Part shown: one piece after another, positions 50,215-60,295 of the stretch
Layout of the letters: each line of letters starts with the position of its first letter
Position numbering within the stretch: position 1 is the stretch's first letter
Origin: Nautilus pompilius
Taxonomy: Eukaryota > Mollusca > Cephalopoda > Nautilida > Nautilidae
Assembly: GCA_018389105.1 (NCBI GenBank)
Contig: JACATO010001676.1
Location: 1 to 64,000, forward strand
DNA: 64,000 nucleotides
Direction of reading: 5' to 3'
Notes under the pieces: generated by a model
What the model saw: only the letters and a program-made list of their open reading frames with translations
The model's database searches: none
What the model was told of the DNA's origin: nothing
Translations under genes and position numbers: made by a program

Positions 50215-50495
50215 GGCTGAGTGTGATGATCCAGTGGTAGTAGACTATTCGTTTGCCAGTCAAGGTCAGCCCAGTTTGGTGTTGCGTACGCTTACTCGCA
50301 GTTTCCTTTTGCTCTTCTTTACCAGCCCAGTTACACGAGTTCCCTTCAGACAGACTACTCTGATTTCCTCTCCCACATCTAAATAAATGAAAAAGTTCTG
50401 GTAGAGATTCCTCTGCCATAGTCAGAAGTGCCAGGCCCCACATGGCATGGGATTAGTGATTCTTCCCAGTGGACAATTGCGAAACTACACTTCCT
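50215..50495 (+). mobile_element. SINE copy, near full length
   Basis: The plus strand reads, in order, a head GATGATCCAGTGGTAGTAGA and GGTCAGCCCAGTTTGGTGT. Next is CTCTTCTTTACCAGCCCAG, the core TTTCCTCTCCCACATCTAAA and GTTCTGGTAGAGATTCCTCT. It ends with CATGGCATGGGATTAGTGAT and CCCAGTGGACAATTGCG. Together with the copies at 15.0 and 39.0 kb it defines a family about 270 bp long. Confidence 0.6.
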
Positions 50496-50499
50496 CACC

Positions 50500-51480
50500 A
50501 AGGTTGGCTCCCTTATAGACTGATGTATGAAAAAAGACAAAGAAGAACGTCCAAAGACAGCTGTCTATCCAAGGAGCCATGCCCAAGTTACACCATAACT
50601 GACAGCTCGAGAATTGATGGGAGTAAATGTTTGCCATGTACTGATTTTGACATGAAAAGTAAAGCCCTTTTTCCTAAAAGTGCTCCATTGTATTACCACC
50701 TTTTTTTTTTAAAAAACACAAAATACTTGCTGACACAATTTATAAATTATTTTTTACCATTTAATAAAATATGTAACAGTGGAAAAGTGATATTTAACTT
50801 GCATTAGTAAGCACAAGCAGATATTCACACATCAATGCAAACAATGTTATGTACATACACAAAGCTAAAACAATATTTTTTTCTACATCTCCATGGAAAT
50901 ACATCTTTTAAAAATCCACTTATAGCTTTGTACATATAAAAATTCTAGAGTGACACGTAAAAATAATATAGTGAGGCACAGTGCTTATCCACAGCCATAC
51001 AAAAGTATCCATGATAAATATATGAGGTATTATTTAATGTGTAGCTGTGAAAGTTTCTTATTTATCTTATATCTATGATATACACATGGATAATAATGTT
51101 TTGATCATTTCAGTAATTGCATACTTTCTTCCTGACAGATAGCAATAGTGGAATGAGTAAATATTTTATGAAATAAGTTAGAAATGCCGTAAGAGATTAT
51201 TATGTACACATACATTTATAGTAATGCAACATAGTTTTCGTGTAACGTAGCATCTATGCTCTTAAAGCACCCAACAATGTATACACACACTGGTAACAAT
51301 GCAAGAACAATGAAAAAAATAGCCAGAAAAAAAATAAGAGACATTTGGGCATGAAAATGAGAGCAAAATATTGCTAATTAACGTCAAATCTGCGTATTGA
51401 TTAATTAACCAGTCTAACGCGGATGTCCATTAAAACAACAACAGTGAGCCTTTAATAGACGAATGCGAAAAGCTCGCTGT
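50500..51480. other. Non-coding AT-rich stretch
   Basis: I see nothing gene-like here. The sequence is AT-rich, with stop codons frequent in all frames. Confidence 0.6.
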
Positions 51481-51954
51481 ATCTAATGTGGTGGTGGTAG
51501 CTTTGTGTGAGAGGTGACATTCACCGCCTCGTGAAGGTCACCTGGTGCGTACTCCAATGGCGTGTGGAGCTAGGCTAGCTGCCCCTTCACACCCGCCCAC
51601 CATCGCTCCCTCTTTTTTCTCCTTATTATTATTTTTTTCTCTCTCTCTGGTTCTCAATTATATTTAAAATTATCCGCGTTCGTTCTCCGGCTCCAGGGCA
51701 GCTTCCATTGCTATTCCGCTTCGCCGTATTCCGCCACGGCGACGGCGCCGGGTTTTTCTTCTTCTTCTTCTTCTTTAATTAACCGATACGTGTTAAATAT
51801 GTTCGGTTCGTGGTTAATTAAAAATTCCCCGCTCTTCGCAGAGAACCCAGGGGCGAACCCCCGAGTCAGTGTGTCACCATCTACGGCAGCTAACCGAGCC
51901 GATGGTAGGACCTTCAGCCCCGTTAATCCCTAACAGCTTGGTGGGGGGGGGGGA

Positions 51955-51976
51955 GGGTTAGGGTTAGGGTTAGGGT
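51955..51976 (+). repeat. Interstitial telomere-type repeat (TTAGGG)
   Basis: About three and a half tandem TTAGGG units follow a G tract. TTAGGG is the telomere repeat of vertebrates, molluscs and many other animals. Confidence 0.85.
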
Positions 51977-52259
51977 GGGGTGTCGGCAAAAACGGGAATG
52001 GCTGCGAGAACAAACAAACGAAAAGATTGGCTTAAAAATAACTCCAGCAGATTCCCACTAAATATCAAATACACGACGTATTAAAAGGGGAGGGGAGGAG
52101 ACGAAGAACCCTTAGGAACCCTGTAGATCCCCTCTCAAAGTGGCAAATGGAAAATCGTGCTAAATATCATGAGATAGCGAAACGGCTCTATTTATTATTA
52201 TTTTATTATTATTATTATTATTAAGGAGATGGAAAGTTTAATCATCTCATTTACATCTC

Positions 52260-52293
52260 ACACACACACACACACACACCACACACACACACC
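52260..52293. repeat. CA microsatellite
   Basis: Two CA runs separated by one CC, about 34 bases in total. Confidence 0.85.
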
Positions 52294-53649
52294 GTTCTCT
52301 TCAGCACGGGTGCACCGCATTTACTGCCACCCGGACTTCACCGGAGAGCGGTTCTCGTGGAGATGTGCGAGGCCCTGCCCACCACACCACCACTCCGAGG
52401 CTCGGGTTTAACAACACGGGTTATGTCCCCTTCCCACTTTCAATTTCTTGCCTTTCTCGTGCTGTGGCAAATCTGATCCAGTAGAAATACGCTTCAAGTA
52501 TAACTGCCAAAGGATTTCCGAGTAATTCAGTCGGTCATGGTAGAGACCGGGAACGGACGTCGCCATGCCTGAGGAATCCATCACCGTTTCCCCCCTCCCC
52601 CCCCCAGCCAGTGGATCGATGGCCGACCCATTATTTGTTTCCGATCCATGTCGAAGATGCACTGCTGCACCCGCTCAAAGCGCGTCGGTATTCTAGGTAC
52701 AGCGATTTGAGCATCGGACCAAATAAACTGCGCGTTGCCATGGTTTCCGGATCGTATCTGCAATGTAACCACCTTCCAGTGGATCATCGGCGGTTTACAG
52801 CCGCATCGGCCCTCTTTTGGCGGCGGATCGTGACGTCATATCTAGTTTTTATACTGGCTTCTGATAAGTGATCCAGCTACCAGCCGGATCACCCGTCACA
52901 TCGGAATGCAGGTGTCTGGGAGTTTTGCGTCGAGCCGCTTGAATGACGAAACAATAACGAAATACAGCATGCACCAGTTGGCACCAAAGGAACCGGTGGT
53001 AGATTAAATTACAGGTGTACGGGGTTAAGAACAAATCCGAGCGGAGCGCTGTCGGGTCTTAAAAAGAGAGAGAGAGAAGAACCAGATCGCTACACCAGCT
53101 CGTGGTCCAGTCTGTCGTTTAGGTGAACGTCTCGGTTTAACATCCAGGTGCATCGTGCGTTCTCTTTTCACATAAATAACTTTTAGGAAGATTAATTATT
53201 AACGTATTCCTAAAAAAAAAAAAAATAGAGAGAGAGAGAGAGAGAAAAAAGTCATTTCCAGGCAGGCAGCCAGTCTTCGACGGGAAGACCGCGCGTGGTT
53301 ACCTACCGTGGAAGTTGGAGCCGAGGTAACAGGCCGATTTTTTTTTTCTTTCTGGCCAGTAACCGGACTGCTTCCCCGGATGTCGGAAATCCCACTACGA
53401 CGGACAAACGTCACGATCCACCGTATAGGACCACCCCCCTCCAGTCCCTTTAAGAAACATCCACGACGACTCGCAAACTCCCTTGGTAGCCCGATTAAGC
53501 GCTAGTCTTGTTTTGTTGTTTGTTTTTTTCTTTACTTCTGTTCCTACGGCAAAGTAGCAGGAGTAGAGTAGAGTAGACGTGACAAACAACAACAACAACA
53601 TTTCCACCTGACCTTATCTTACTCGCCGGTAATTATGTCAGCTTTTACT

Positions 53650-53890
53650 ATACCCTCTCTCTCTCTCTCTCTCTCTGCTCTCTCTCTCATCCCCTCTCTC
53701 TCCATCCCCATCTCTCTCTCTCTCTCCATCTCTCTCTCTCTCTTCTCCCATCTCTCTCACCATCTCTCTCTCTCTCCCTCCCTGTCTCTCTCTTTCTCTC
53801 TCTCTCCCTCTCTCTCTCTCCCTCCCTGTCTCTCTCTCTCTCTCCATCCCCTCTCTCTCTCTCTCTCTCTCCATCTCTCTCTCTTCGCAT
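53650..53890. repeat. CT-rich low-complexity block
   Basis: CT dinucleotides are punctuated by CCATCTCTC and CCCTGTCTC. This is the complement of the GA/GATGG composition at 24.0-24.7 kb. Confidence 0.95.
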
Positions 53891-54057
53891 GCTTACGCGT
53901 ACGTTATTCTCGAGCTTTTACACTTTCGCTATGAACAGGACGTGCACTCATCTCTTCCTTAACAACCATCGATGATAACGAAAGTTATTATTTATACGCC
54001 CTCTCCTGGTTATATTGTTTATGATGTGACTTTTGTTATCAGAGGCAGACAGAACAC

Positions 54058-54121
<64 letters not shown>
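54058..54121. repeat. ATT microsatellite, about 21 units
   Basis: This is an uninterrupted ATT array, the longest perfect trinucleotide run in the window. Confidence 0.95.
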
Positions 54122-54750
54122 GATGGGAGGAACAAGCAGTCGGGCGTGTGTGTATCGCAATGATAACGAGAACGCAGGTAGCACCGTGTATTGATTTCTG
54201 GCCTGCTTCCATCAGATCACGAGGCCAGACTGGCTGACACACATAGCCGTCAGTCTCACGTTAAAAAAAAAAAAAAAAGAAAGAAAGAAAAAGAAATGAA
54301 CAACAGCAACAACAATAACAGTAATAATAACAGAATTAAAAACAAAAAACAAACAGCCCCTATTTAAATGCCCGTCTCGTGGGGCCGGTTGATTCATCGG
54401 CAAAGTAAGAGGAAGAAGTTTCGAGCTGCCGAATTGGGTCTGACACCAGTGAGATCAGATGTATTCTCCCCCTTTTTATTCATCTGTTGTTAAGTTAAGT
54501 TTACTTCTGTACTTTTCTTTCCTCTTCCAAACGTCTACGGATCTTCTGACCTTTTAGAAATGTCAGCCGACGTGAAATAATTATCGCATTCTTTAAAAAA
54601 ACAAACAAACTATAGATATATATATATTATTTCTGCTTGTTTAGTGTTTGCGGTAGGTGATAAACCACCAGACATGAGATGACATGGAAGCATCTTCGGT
54701 CTGAAAGCTAAATTATATAATGTGTGTGCGTGCGTGTACGTGAAACTTAC

Positions 54751-55000
54751 CGTGGGTCGGGCATCTTCCGTCTTACGTCCGAAAAATAAACAGATAGAGA
54801 GAGGAGGAGGAGGAGGAGGAGGAGGCCTAACAAAGAAAGAGTCCGGTCACCTGACGGAGTGGTGGTCGGGTAAAATGACTCCGGGCGGTTAACCCCCGTC
54901 GGTCCGTCCGCCGCTAGGTGGTGATCCGCCGTGGAAATCGACTTCCTCGGAACATTCCGGCCGATATCCGGGGGCCCCTCCCTCCCCCAACCGCCGCCAC
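54751..55000 (-). CDS. Candidate first exon (MPDPR then consensus donor)
   Basis: On the minus strand ATGCCCGACCCACG at 54764-54751 is followed immediately by the perfect donor GTAAGTTTCA. Translation would be MPDPR with two bases of the last Arg codon in this exon. The region upstream is CpG-rich and contains a GGA array on the plus strand (54800-54824), which would be 5' UTR. The right boundary at 55000 is arbitrary because the start site is unknown. The exit phase would accept the candidate exon at 33089. That exon is 21.7 kb away, and the link is an inference. Confidence 0.3.
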
Positions 55001-55169
55001 CACCACACACACACACACACACACGCGAACCGAGACCGACCCGACGGAGCCGGGAGGCCGTGGCACGGGCAAGAGCGAGAGCGCGCTAATCTGGTCAGTG
55101 TGTCAGTCGTAAGTGGAACACTTCCTGGGAATGGTCGGTCGGTCCAGATGTTTGTTTGTGTGTCAGTAT

Positions 55170-55170
<1 letters not shown>

Positions 55171-55216
<46 letters not shown>

Positions 55217-55550
55217 GGGCGGATAGTTTTAAAAAAGAAAAAGGAAATTCCTTTAAATGTCACGACACGGAGTTTCGCCATCTCTCCATCTCTCTCTCTC
55301 TTCCCCCCCTCTCCGTCTCTCTCCATCTTTCTCTCTCTCTCCGTCTCTCTCTCCATCTCTCTCTCTCTCCGTCTCTCCATCTCTCTCTCCATCTTCTCTC
55401 TCTCTCCATCTCTCTCCATCTCTCTCTCTCTCCGTCTCTCTCCCCATCTCTCTCTCCGTCTCTCTCTCCATCTCTCTCTCCCCATCTCTCTCTCCGTCTC
55501 TCTCTCCGTCTTTCTCTCCATCTTTCTCTCTCTCTCCATCTCTCTCTCTT
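55171..55550. repeat. CT-rich blocks with CCATCT/CCGTCT punctuation
   Basis: A perfect CT run (55171-55213) and a longer block (55275-55548) contain CTCTCTCCATCTCTC and CTCTCTCCGTCTCTC at irregular intervals. Long frames on both strands (164-183 codons) are artefacts of this composition. Confidence 0.95.
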
Positions 55551-55883
55551 TTTTAAAATTCTTTAAAAAAAAAAAAAATTTACCCGTTAGACTGACGACG
55601 ACCTTTCCATGGTCGGGCGGGGTCTTCCTTCTTCCTTCTTTCCTTTTATAAACGCGCGCGCACACACGGGTTCTTTTTCCTCTTCTTTCCTCCTCCTCGG
55701 CTGATAACCTGATGCGGTCACGAAGAACAAGTCGCTACCATCCCCCCCTTCTCCTCCTCCTCACTCGCTCGTGTCACAAGGGAGACAATTCCCCCTGTTG
55801 GGAGGGTGGTGGTGTGTGTGTGTGTGTGTTGTTAAAAATAATTTATCGTTGTTTTGTTTTTTTTTTTTAATTTCTTTTAAAAG

Positions 55884-56022
55884 AAGGCCTGACCCGAGAC
55901 GGACCGGAACGGGGTCGGGAGATGCTGAGGTGACCCCGGACAGTCAGGCAGACCGACCGCGGGTGGCGCTGCTGGCCGAGATCAAAGAGCGGCGCGCGAG
56001 GCTGACCGTGTTGAGTTCGCTG
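55884..56022 (+). CDS. Candidate exon in CpG island, unrecognised
   Basis: A T-rich acceptor (TTTCTTTTAAAAG) precedes 139 bases of GC-rich open frame that end at TCGCTG followed by GTACAA. The frame includes PDPRRTGTGSGDAEVTPDSQ and VALLAEIKERRARLTVLSSL, a basic amphipathic-helix-like piece. The donor is only moderate and the frame stays open for a further 12 codons. No family is recognised. The frame could be open simply because GC-rich DNA has few stops. Confidence 0.2.
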
Positions 56023-56081
56023 GTACAAATAAATAATTATTGGCATCGTATTGGTTAAGTTGACTTGTTGTTATTGTCCTC

Positions 56082-56334
56082 GACATTATTATTATTATTA
56101 GGATTATTATTAGTATTATTATATTATTATTATTATAATTATTATATTAACGTTAGTATTATTAATATTAGTCATAGTAGTAAACGTTATTATATATATT
56201 ATATATATTAACGTATTTATTATTATTATTCTTATTATTATTATTATTATTATTATTTAGTATTATTATTAACGTTATTATATTACTATTATTCATATTA
56301 TTAACGTTATTATTATATTATTCATATTATTAAC

Positions 56335-56367
<33 letters not shown>

Positions 56368-56423
56368 GTTATTTATATTATTAATTATTATTAACGTTAT
56401 TATTATTATTATTATTATTAACG

Positions 56424-56462
<39 letters not shown>

Positions 56463-56492
56463 TATTATTATTATTATTAACGTTATTATTAT
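56082..56492. repeat. ATT array punctuated by AACGTT palindromes
   Basis: About 410 bases of ATT-type repeats are interrupted roughly every 25-60 bases by TTAACGTTA or a close variant, with around ten occurrences. The interruptions are the only source of CG in the block. Confidence 0.95.
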
Positions 56493-57115
56493 CTATCACT
56501 GTTACTGGTGTTTTATTAGTTGTGGTTGTTCCCTGTCGTTCTATTTGTCCGCTAACCGGGTCATCTTCTACCATTCCACGGAATGGACGAACGCCGACCG
56601 TCCGTCTGCAGGGCTGGCTGTATCAGCTAACCACCACCTCCTCCTCCTCCTCCTCCTTCCCACACAGACACAGTACAAAAACGAGATGGTGATGTGGCCG
56701 GGGACGAGGCAGATGGAAGAGTCTTCCCCGCGACTACACCGATCGGGCGGTCGTTAAGGCGTCGTCCGCTTTGGTCAGTCGCTAGGCGACGGGCGCCATG
56801 GTGACGAGATCGGATGAGAGGCGGGGGGAGGGGGGGGGTAAATCCGCGGGACTGCTCGACGTTTGCCCAAGAACCCCGACCCCCCCTTTAAAAAAAAAAA
56901 AAATTCTTTTTTCTTTGTTTGTTTAACAGTTTCCAAACCTCGACGAGATCTCGCTAAAAGTCATTCCGTCCGGCTCTCCGCGCGTGCGTACAGGGGGGGG
57001 GGGCGGACTGTCCGGCAGCAAATAAATCCCAGGATTCGTCAACATGACGACATGACAAGAAAAAACAAAAAAAAACAACAAAAAAAAAAAAAAAAAAAAA
57101 CAAAAACAAAAAAAA

Positions 57116-57172
57116 ATGGCGGCCGGCGGATTGAAGAAAATGGACGATAGGCTCCCGTCTGCGTCTTATTGA
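57116..57172 (+). other. Short ATG frame abutting the transposon insertion
   Basis: The ATG lies in a YY1-type context (AAAATGGCGGCCGGCGG). The frame reads MAAGGLKKMDDRLPSASY and ends with TGA at 57170-57172, directly before the TTA target duplication. If this is a real start codon, the original exon must splice before the stop or the frame is an upstream ORF. No consensus donor is present. I list it because such YY1-box starts are typical of housekeeping genes. Confidence 0.2.
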
Positions 57173-57175
57173 TTA

Positions 57176-59448
57176 CACTGGTCATCAAGCATATGTCAAG
57201 GTGTACTTAGTGTAGCTTTTAATGCTGATTTCAAATATACAATTAGTTTTTTGACATCACGTACAGTTGGTTTTAGCTCCTGCATTATATAGAAATTCCA
57301 ATTAATGACGTGTATGCATGTATTTCATTTACATCATGGAAACATACCTTTAAAATAAACTACATTATTCATTGCTGCATAGTTCAGATGCAATATTTCA
57401 TCATCTTAAATTGTCCAGTCATGATTGGTCTGATGAAATATTTCATCATCTCAAATTCAATATAAGTACAACCGTTTGCATCTATTTCCTTACTTGTTTT
57501 ACAGTGTTAACAATGTCAAGACAGTGTAGAAATCCTCCTGATGTGTTTTGTTATGTCTGTGGATAATTTATTGTGAAAGCTCAAAAACGTATAACACCAG
57601 AGATCAAGAAGATTTATAAGCTTTACTTTGACTGTCCTCTTGGAGATCAGGACAAGTTATGGGCACCACATTTTATCTGCTCAGCTTGCTCAAATGGCTT
57701 ACGTGACTGGTTCAATAAGAGGAAGGAAAAAGTCCATGCCTTTTGCCATTCCAATGATATGGAGGGAGCCGAAAGACCATTTTAATGACTGTTATTTTTG
57801 CAAAGTAAATGTCACAGGATTTTCTATGAAGAATAAACACAAAATTGTGTATCCCAATTTGGATTCTGCAATGAGACCTGTGCCTCACAATGGAAGTCTG
57901 CCAATTCCAGTTCCACCAGATGATGGTATTGAAACATCAGATGATGATGCTGACTGTCGCGATAGTGCTGCTGAGGAAGATTATGTGGCTGGCTTTGAAC
58001 CTCAGAAATTTTCCCAAGCTGAACTGAATGACCTTGTCAGAGACCTATCCCTCTCAAAAGATAAAACAGAACTGTTGGCATCGAGACTGAAGGAGAAGTA
58101 TCTGCTAGAGCACGGTGTTCGTATAACTTATTTTCGGCAGAGAAATGTGGTTCTACAAAGTGTTTTTCTGTTGAAGGCCAGCTTTGCTTTTGCAGTAACA
58201 TCGATGGACTTTTCGAATGCTTATCACAAAATCATGATCCTGCAGAGTGACATTTGTTTATTGACTCTTCAAAACGAAGTTTAAAAGCTGTACTTCTCCA
58301 TAATGGTAATTTGAAGCCCTCCATTCCTATTGCACACTCCGTTCATCTTCATGAATCATATGAGAATATGGAACTTTTACTTCATGCCATTGCCTATGAA
58401 AGATACTCATAGAAAATATGTGGAGATTTAAAAGTCATTGGAATGTTAATGGGAATGCAGTCAGGTTTCACAAAATACTGTTGTTTCTTGTGTCTACGGG
58501 ATAGTCGGGCAACTGACAGACATTATTCGGAATCAAACTGGCAGACAAGAACATCATACCAGCCAGGACTGTCTAGCGTCAAGAATACACCTCTTGTAGA
58601 TCCATGTAATGTCCTATTGCCTCCTTTGCACATAAAGCTTGGACTGATGAAACAGTTTGTAAAGACGCTAGGGAAGAGAAATGCCAGAGGGTTTGAGTAT
58701 ATTGTAGAAAAGTTTCCCAAAATCACACAGGCGAAGTTGAAAGAGGGTATCTTTGTCGGACCCCAAATTAGAGAAATACTCAAAGATGTCAACTTCAAGA
58801 CAACACTGGATGAAACTGGAACTGCCTGCCTGGAATGCTTTCAATTGGATCTGTGAGAATTTCTTGGGCAACAAGAAGGCATCAAGAATCTTCTGAAATG
58901 TTACTCAGCAATGGGTTGTCGCATGTCACTGAAAGTTCACTTCTTGGACTCCCATCTGGATTTCTTCGCAGATAACCTTGGAGCAGTGTCTGATGAACAT
59001 GGTGAAAGATTTCACCAGGACATTAGTGCTATGGAGAGAAACGGTACCAAGGCTTCTGGAATGACAGTATGCTGGCTGACTACTGCTGGACACTTTACCG
59101 TGATCAACCAGATCAGGAAACACCGCAGGAAATCCAAATCACAATGTTTCTAACTCTGTTGTTCTAACTTTGTCTGACCCATTTTTTGTGTATTCACTCT
59201 TTGTAGAATGATAGTGATGGTTTTTAACTCAATAAACTCATTTACTTTCTAAAAAATAATATGTCCTTAATTATTACGTTAATGATTTCATATATACAAA
59301 TATGTAAATGTTTGCATGTATCTACTGAAAAACTGATACGTGCTGCATACAAATGGAGTGAAATTTTGAAATCAGCATGAAAAATTAGTCTGAAAAAGTT
59401 GGTTTGCATTCATGATGAGTATAATACATTTAATTTTGTTGACCAGTG
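57176..59448 (+). mobile_element. CACTA/EnSpm-like DNA transposon, non-autonomous by decay
   Basis: The left end is CACTGGTCATCAA, and the right end reads CACTGGTCAACAA on the minus strand, so 12 of 13 bases match. TTA flanks both ends (57173-57175 and 59449-59451), consistent with a 3-bp target duplication. A second inverted pair, ATGCTGATTTCAAA, lies at 57222-57235 and, inverted, at 59365-59378 with 14 of 14 identity. A 21-bp direct repeat (57392-57412 and 57437-57457, one mismatch) lies upstream of the ORF. The single ORF inside is broken. CACTG ends and a 3-bp duplication are characteristic of the CACTA/EnSpm group, and that assignment is an inference. At 2.27 kb it is short for an autonomous CACTA element. 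It could be a compact animal lineage. Confidence 0.75.
57513..59155 (+). pseudogene. Broken transposon ORF (MSRxCRNPPxVFCYVCG family)
   Basis: The frame starts at ATG 57513 with MSRQCRNPPDVFCYVCG, then meets TAA at 57564. It continues in the same frame to about 57715 (FICSACSNGLRDWFNK). It then shifts to a frame with PMIWREPKDHFNDCYFCK, an acidic SDDDAD segment, and FSQAELNDLVRDLSLSKDK. A further shift near 58160 and a stop near 58410 lead to ICGDLKVIGMLMG, CCFLC, LLPPLHIKLGLMKQFVK and GIFVGPQIREILKD. Another stop lies at 58854. The last part has MSLKVHFLDSHLDFF and DEHGERFHQDI, with a final shift near 59040. At least five lesions make it inactive. I recognise the family from many uncharacterised invertebrate proteins. 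The Asp of CGDLK, the CxxC, the His of PLHIK and the Glu of GERFHQ fit a CMC-type DDE nuclease, which is an inference. Confidence 0.7.
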
Positions 59449-59451
59449 TTA

Positions 59452-60290
59452 TCGGCGGATATATCGTCAGAAAAAACGAGGAATGGGGTGGGAGAGAGTA
59501 GGGAATTCAGCCAAAAAAAACCATTTCTATTAACGATTATAACAGCCGAAGGGAGGTAACCCTTAAACAGAACTGCGTGGGTCACGTGACCTCTCAAAAC
59601 CGACAGGCCAAGAAAAGGTCGAGAAGAAGCGATATTAGGGAGGCACGGCAAGCAGAACCCTCGACCTTAGCGATCGAGTAGTCTGCTGTTCGATTACCGA
59701 TCGCCAACAAGTGGATTAAACTCCTTTAAATCTCTCAAAATGTTCACAGGTGATTTATTAGTTAAATCTTTCTACTTAGTCGTTAGGAATTAAAACAGTA
59801 TTTATACTTTATACCTGTATCATGATTTAGAGAAGAATATATTTCAATACACGATAGTCATTTAATAATATAAATAAATATGATTTATTATTGTTGTTGT
59901 TGTTGTATTGATATCGATGAACACTATAAAAACATTTAATCATTTGCCTGGAATTTACTTTCTAAGGAATAACAATTTAAAACATAAAAAGAAATCTGAA
60001 AACTTCACACGTATAAAAATTGAATATTATTACATATCAAAGCAACAACAACAAAAAAGCCCGACTATGATATACATTCCTGTTATATTAAAATCAATAT
60101 TTGATTTACTACCGGTACACAAATGAATGACATAGCATTACATCTGAGAAGAAGCAAACAAGAAATCTATAATAAAAATGGGTGCTAAAGTAAATATATA
60201 TATATAATGAAAATGTTTTATCAAATGAAAACATCTTTATAAAATTAAATATATAAATTAATAATTATGGGAAATTGAATCCGTTTCAGA
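59452..60290. other. Flank with E-box palindrome and SINE head
   Basis: GGTCACGTGACC, a perfect 12-bp palindrome of the bHLH E-box type, is at 59580-59591. It is followed by a tRNA-like SINE head. The rest is AT-rich, and no gene is seen. Confidence 0.4.
59635..59710 (-). mobile_element. tRNA-like SINE head fragment
   Basis: The minus strand reads GGCGATCGGTAATCGAACAG, then GACTACTCGATCGCTAAGG and GTCGAGGGTTCTGCTTGCC. It resembles the head of the copy at 39.1 kb (GACTACTGGATTGTTACAG, then GGGCCTGAGTTCAG). No body follows. Confidence 0.4.
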
Positions 60291-60295
60291 AATAA

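Larger units (their letters stand above)
51480..53610. promoter_or_regulatory. CpG-rich stretch, possible promoter
   Basis: CG dinucleotides become frequent (for example CGCCACGGCGACGGCGCCGG near 51730, and many around 52310-52830 and 53280-53500). GTGACGTCATA near 52828 is a CRE-type site. GCGTTGCCATGGTTTCC near 52731 resembles half of an RFX X-box. The small frames at 52408-52871 and 53308-53505 are not recognised and no consensus start-donor pair was found. The evidence is compositional. Confidence 0.35.
54740..57172. promoter_or_regulatory. CpG-rich stretch with YY1- and RFX-like motifs
   Basis: CG density is high at 54740-55130, 55880-56010 and 56520-57150, with CT and ATT repeats in between. 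GTCGCTAGGCGAC (56778-56790) is a near-palindromic RFX X-box-like motif. AAAATGGCGGC (57113-57123) matches the YY1 promoter consensus, which in many animal genes overlaps the start codon. The island is cut at its right edge by the transposon. It may be a divergent promoter for the minus exon at 54751 and a plus transcript starting near 57.1 kb. Confidence 0.4.

Noticed and set aside
55100..55665. Overlapping 136-183 codon frames on both strands
   Set aside because: They come from CT-rich low complexity, with no real protein features.
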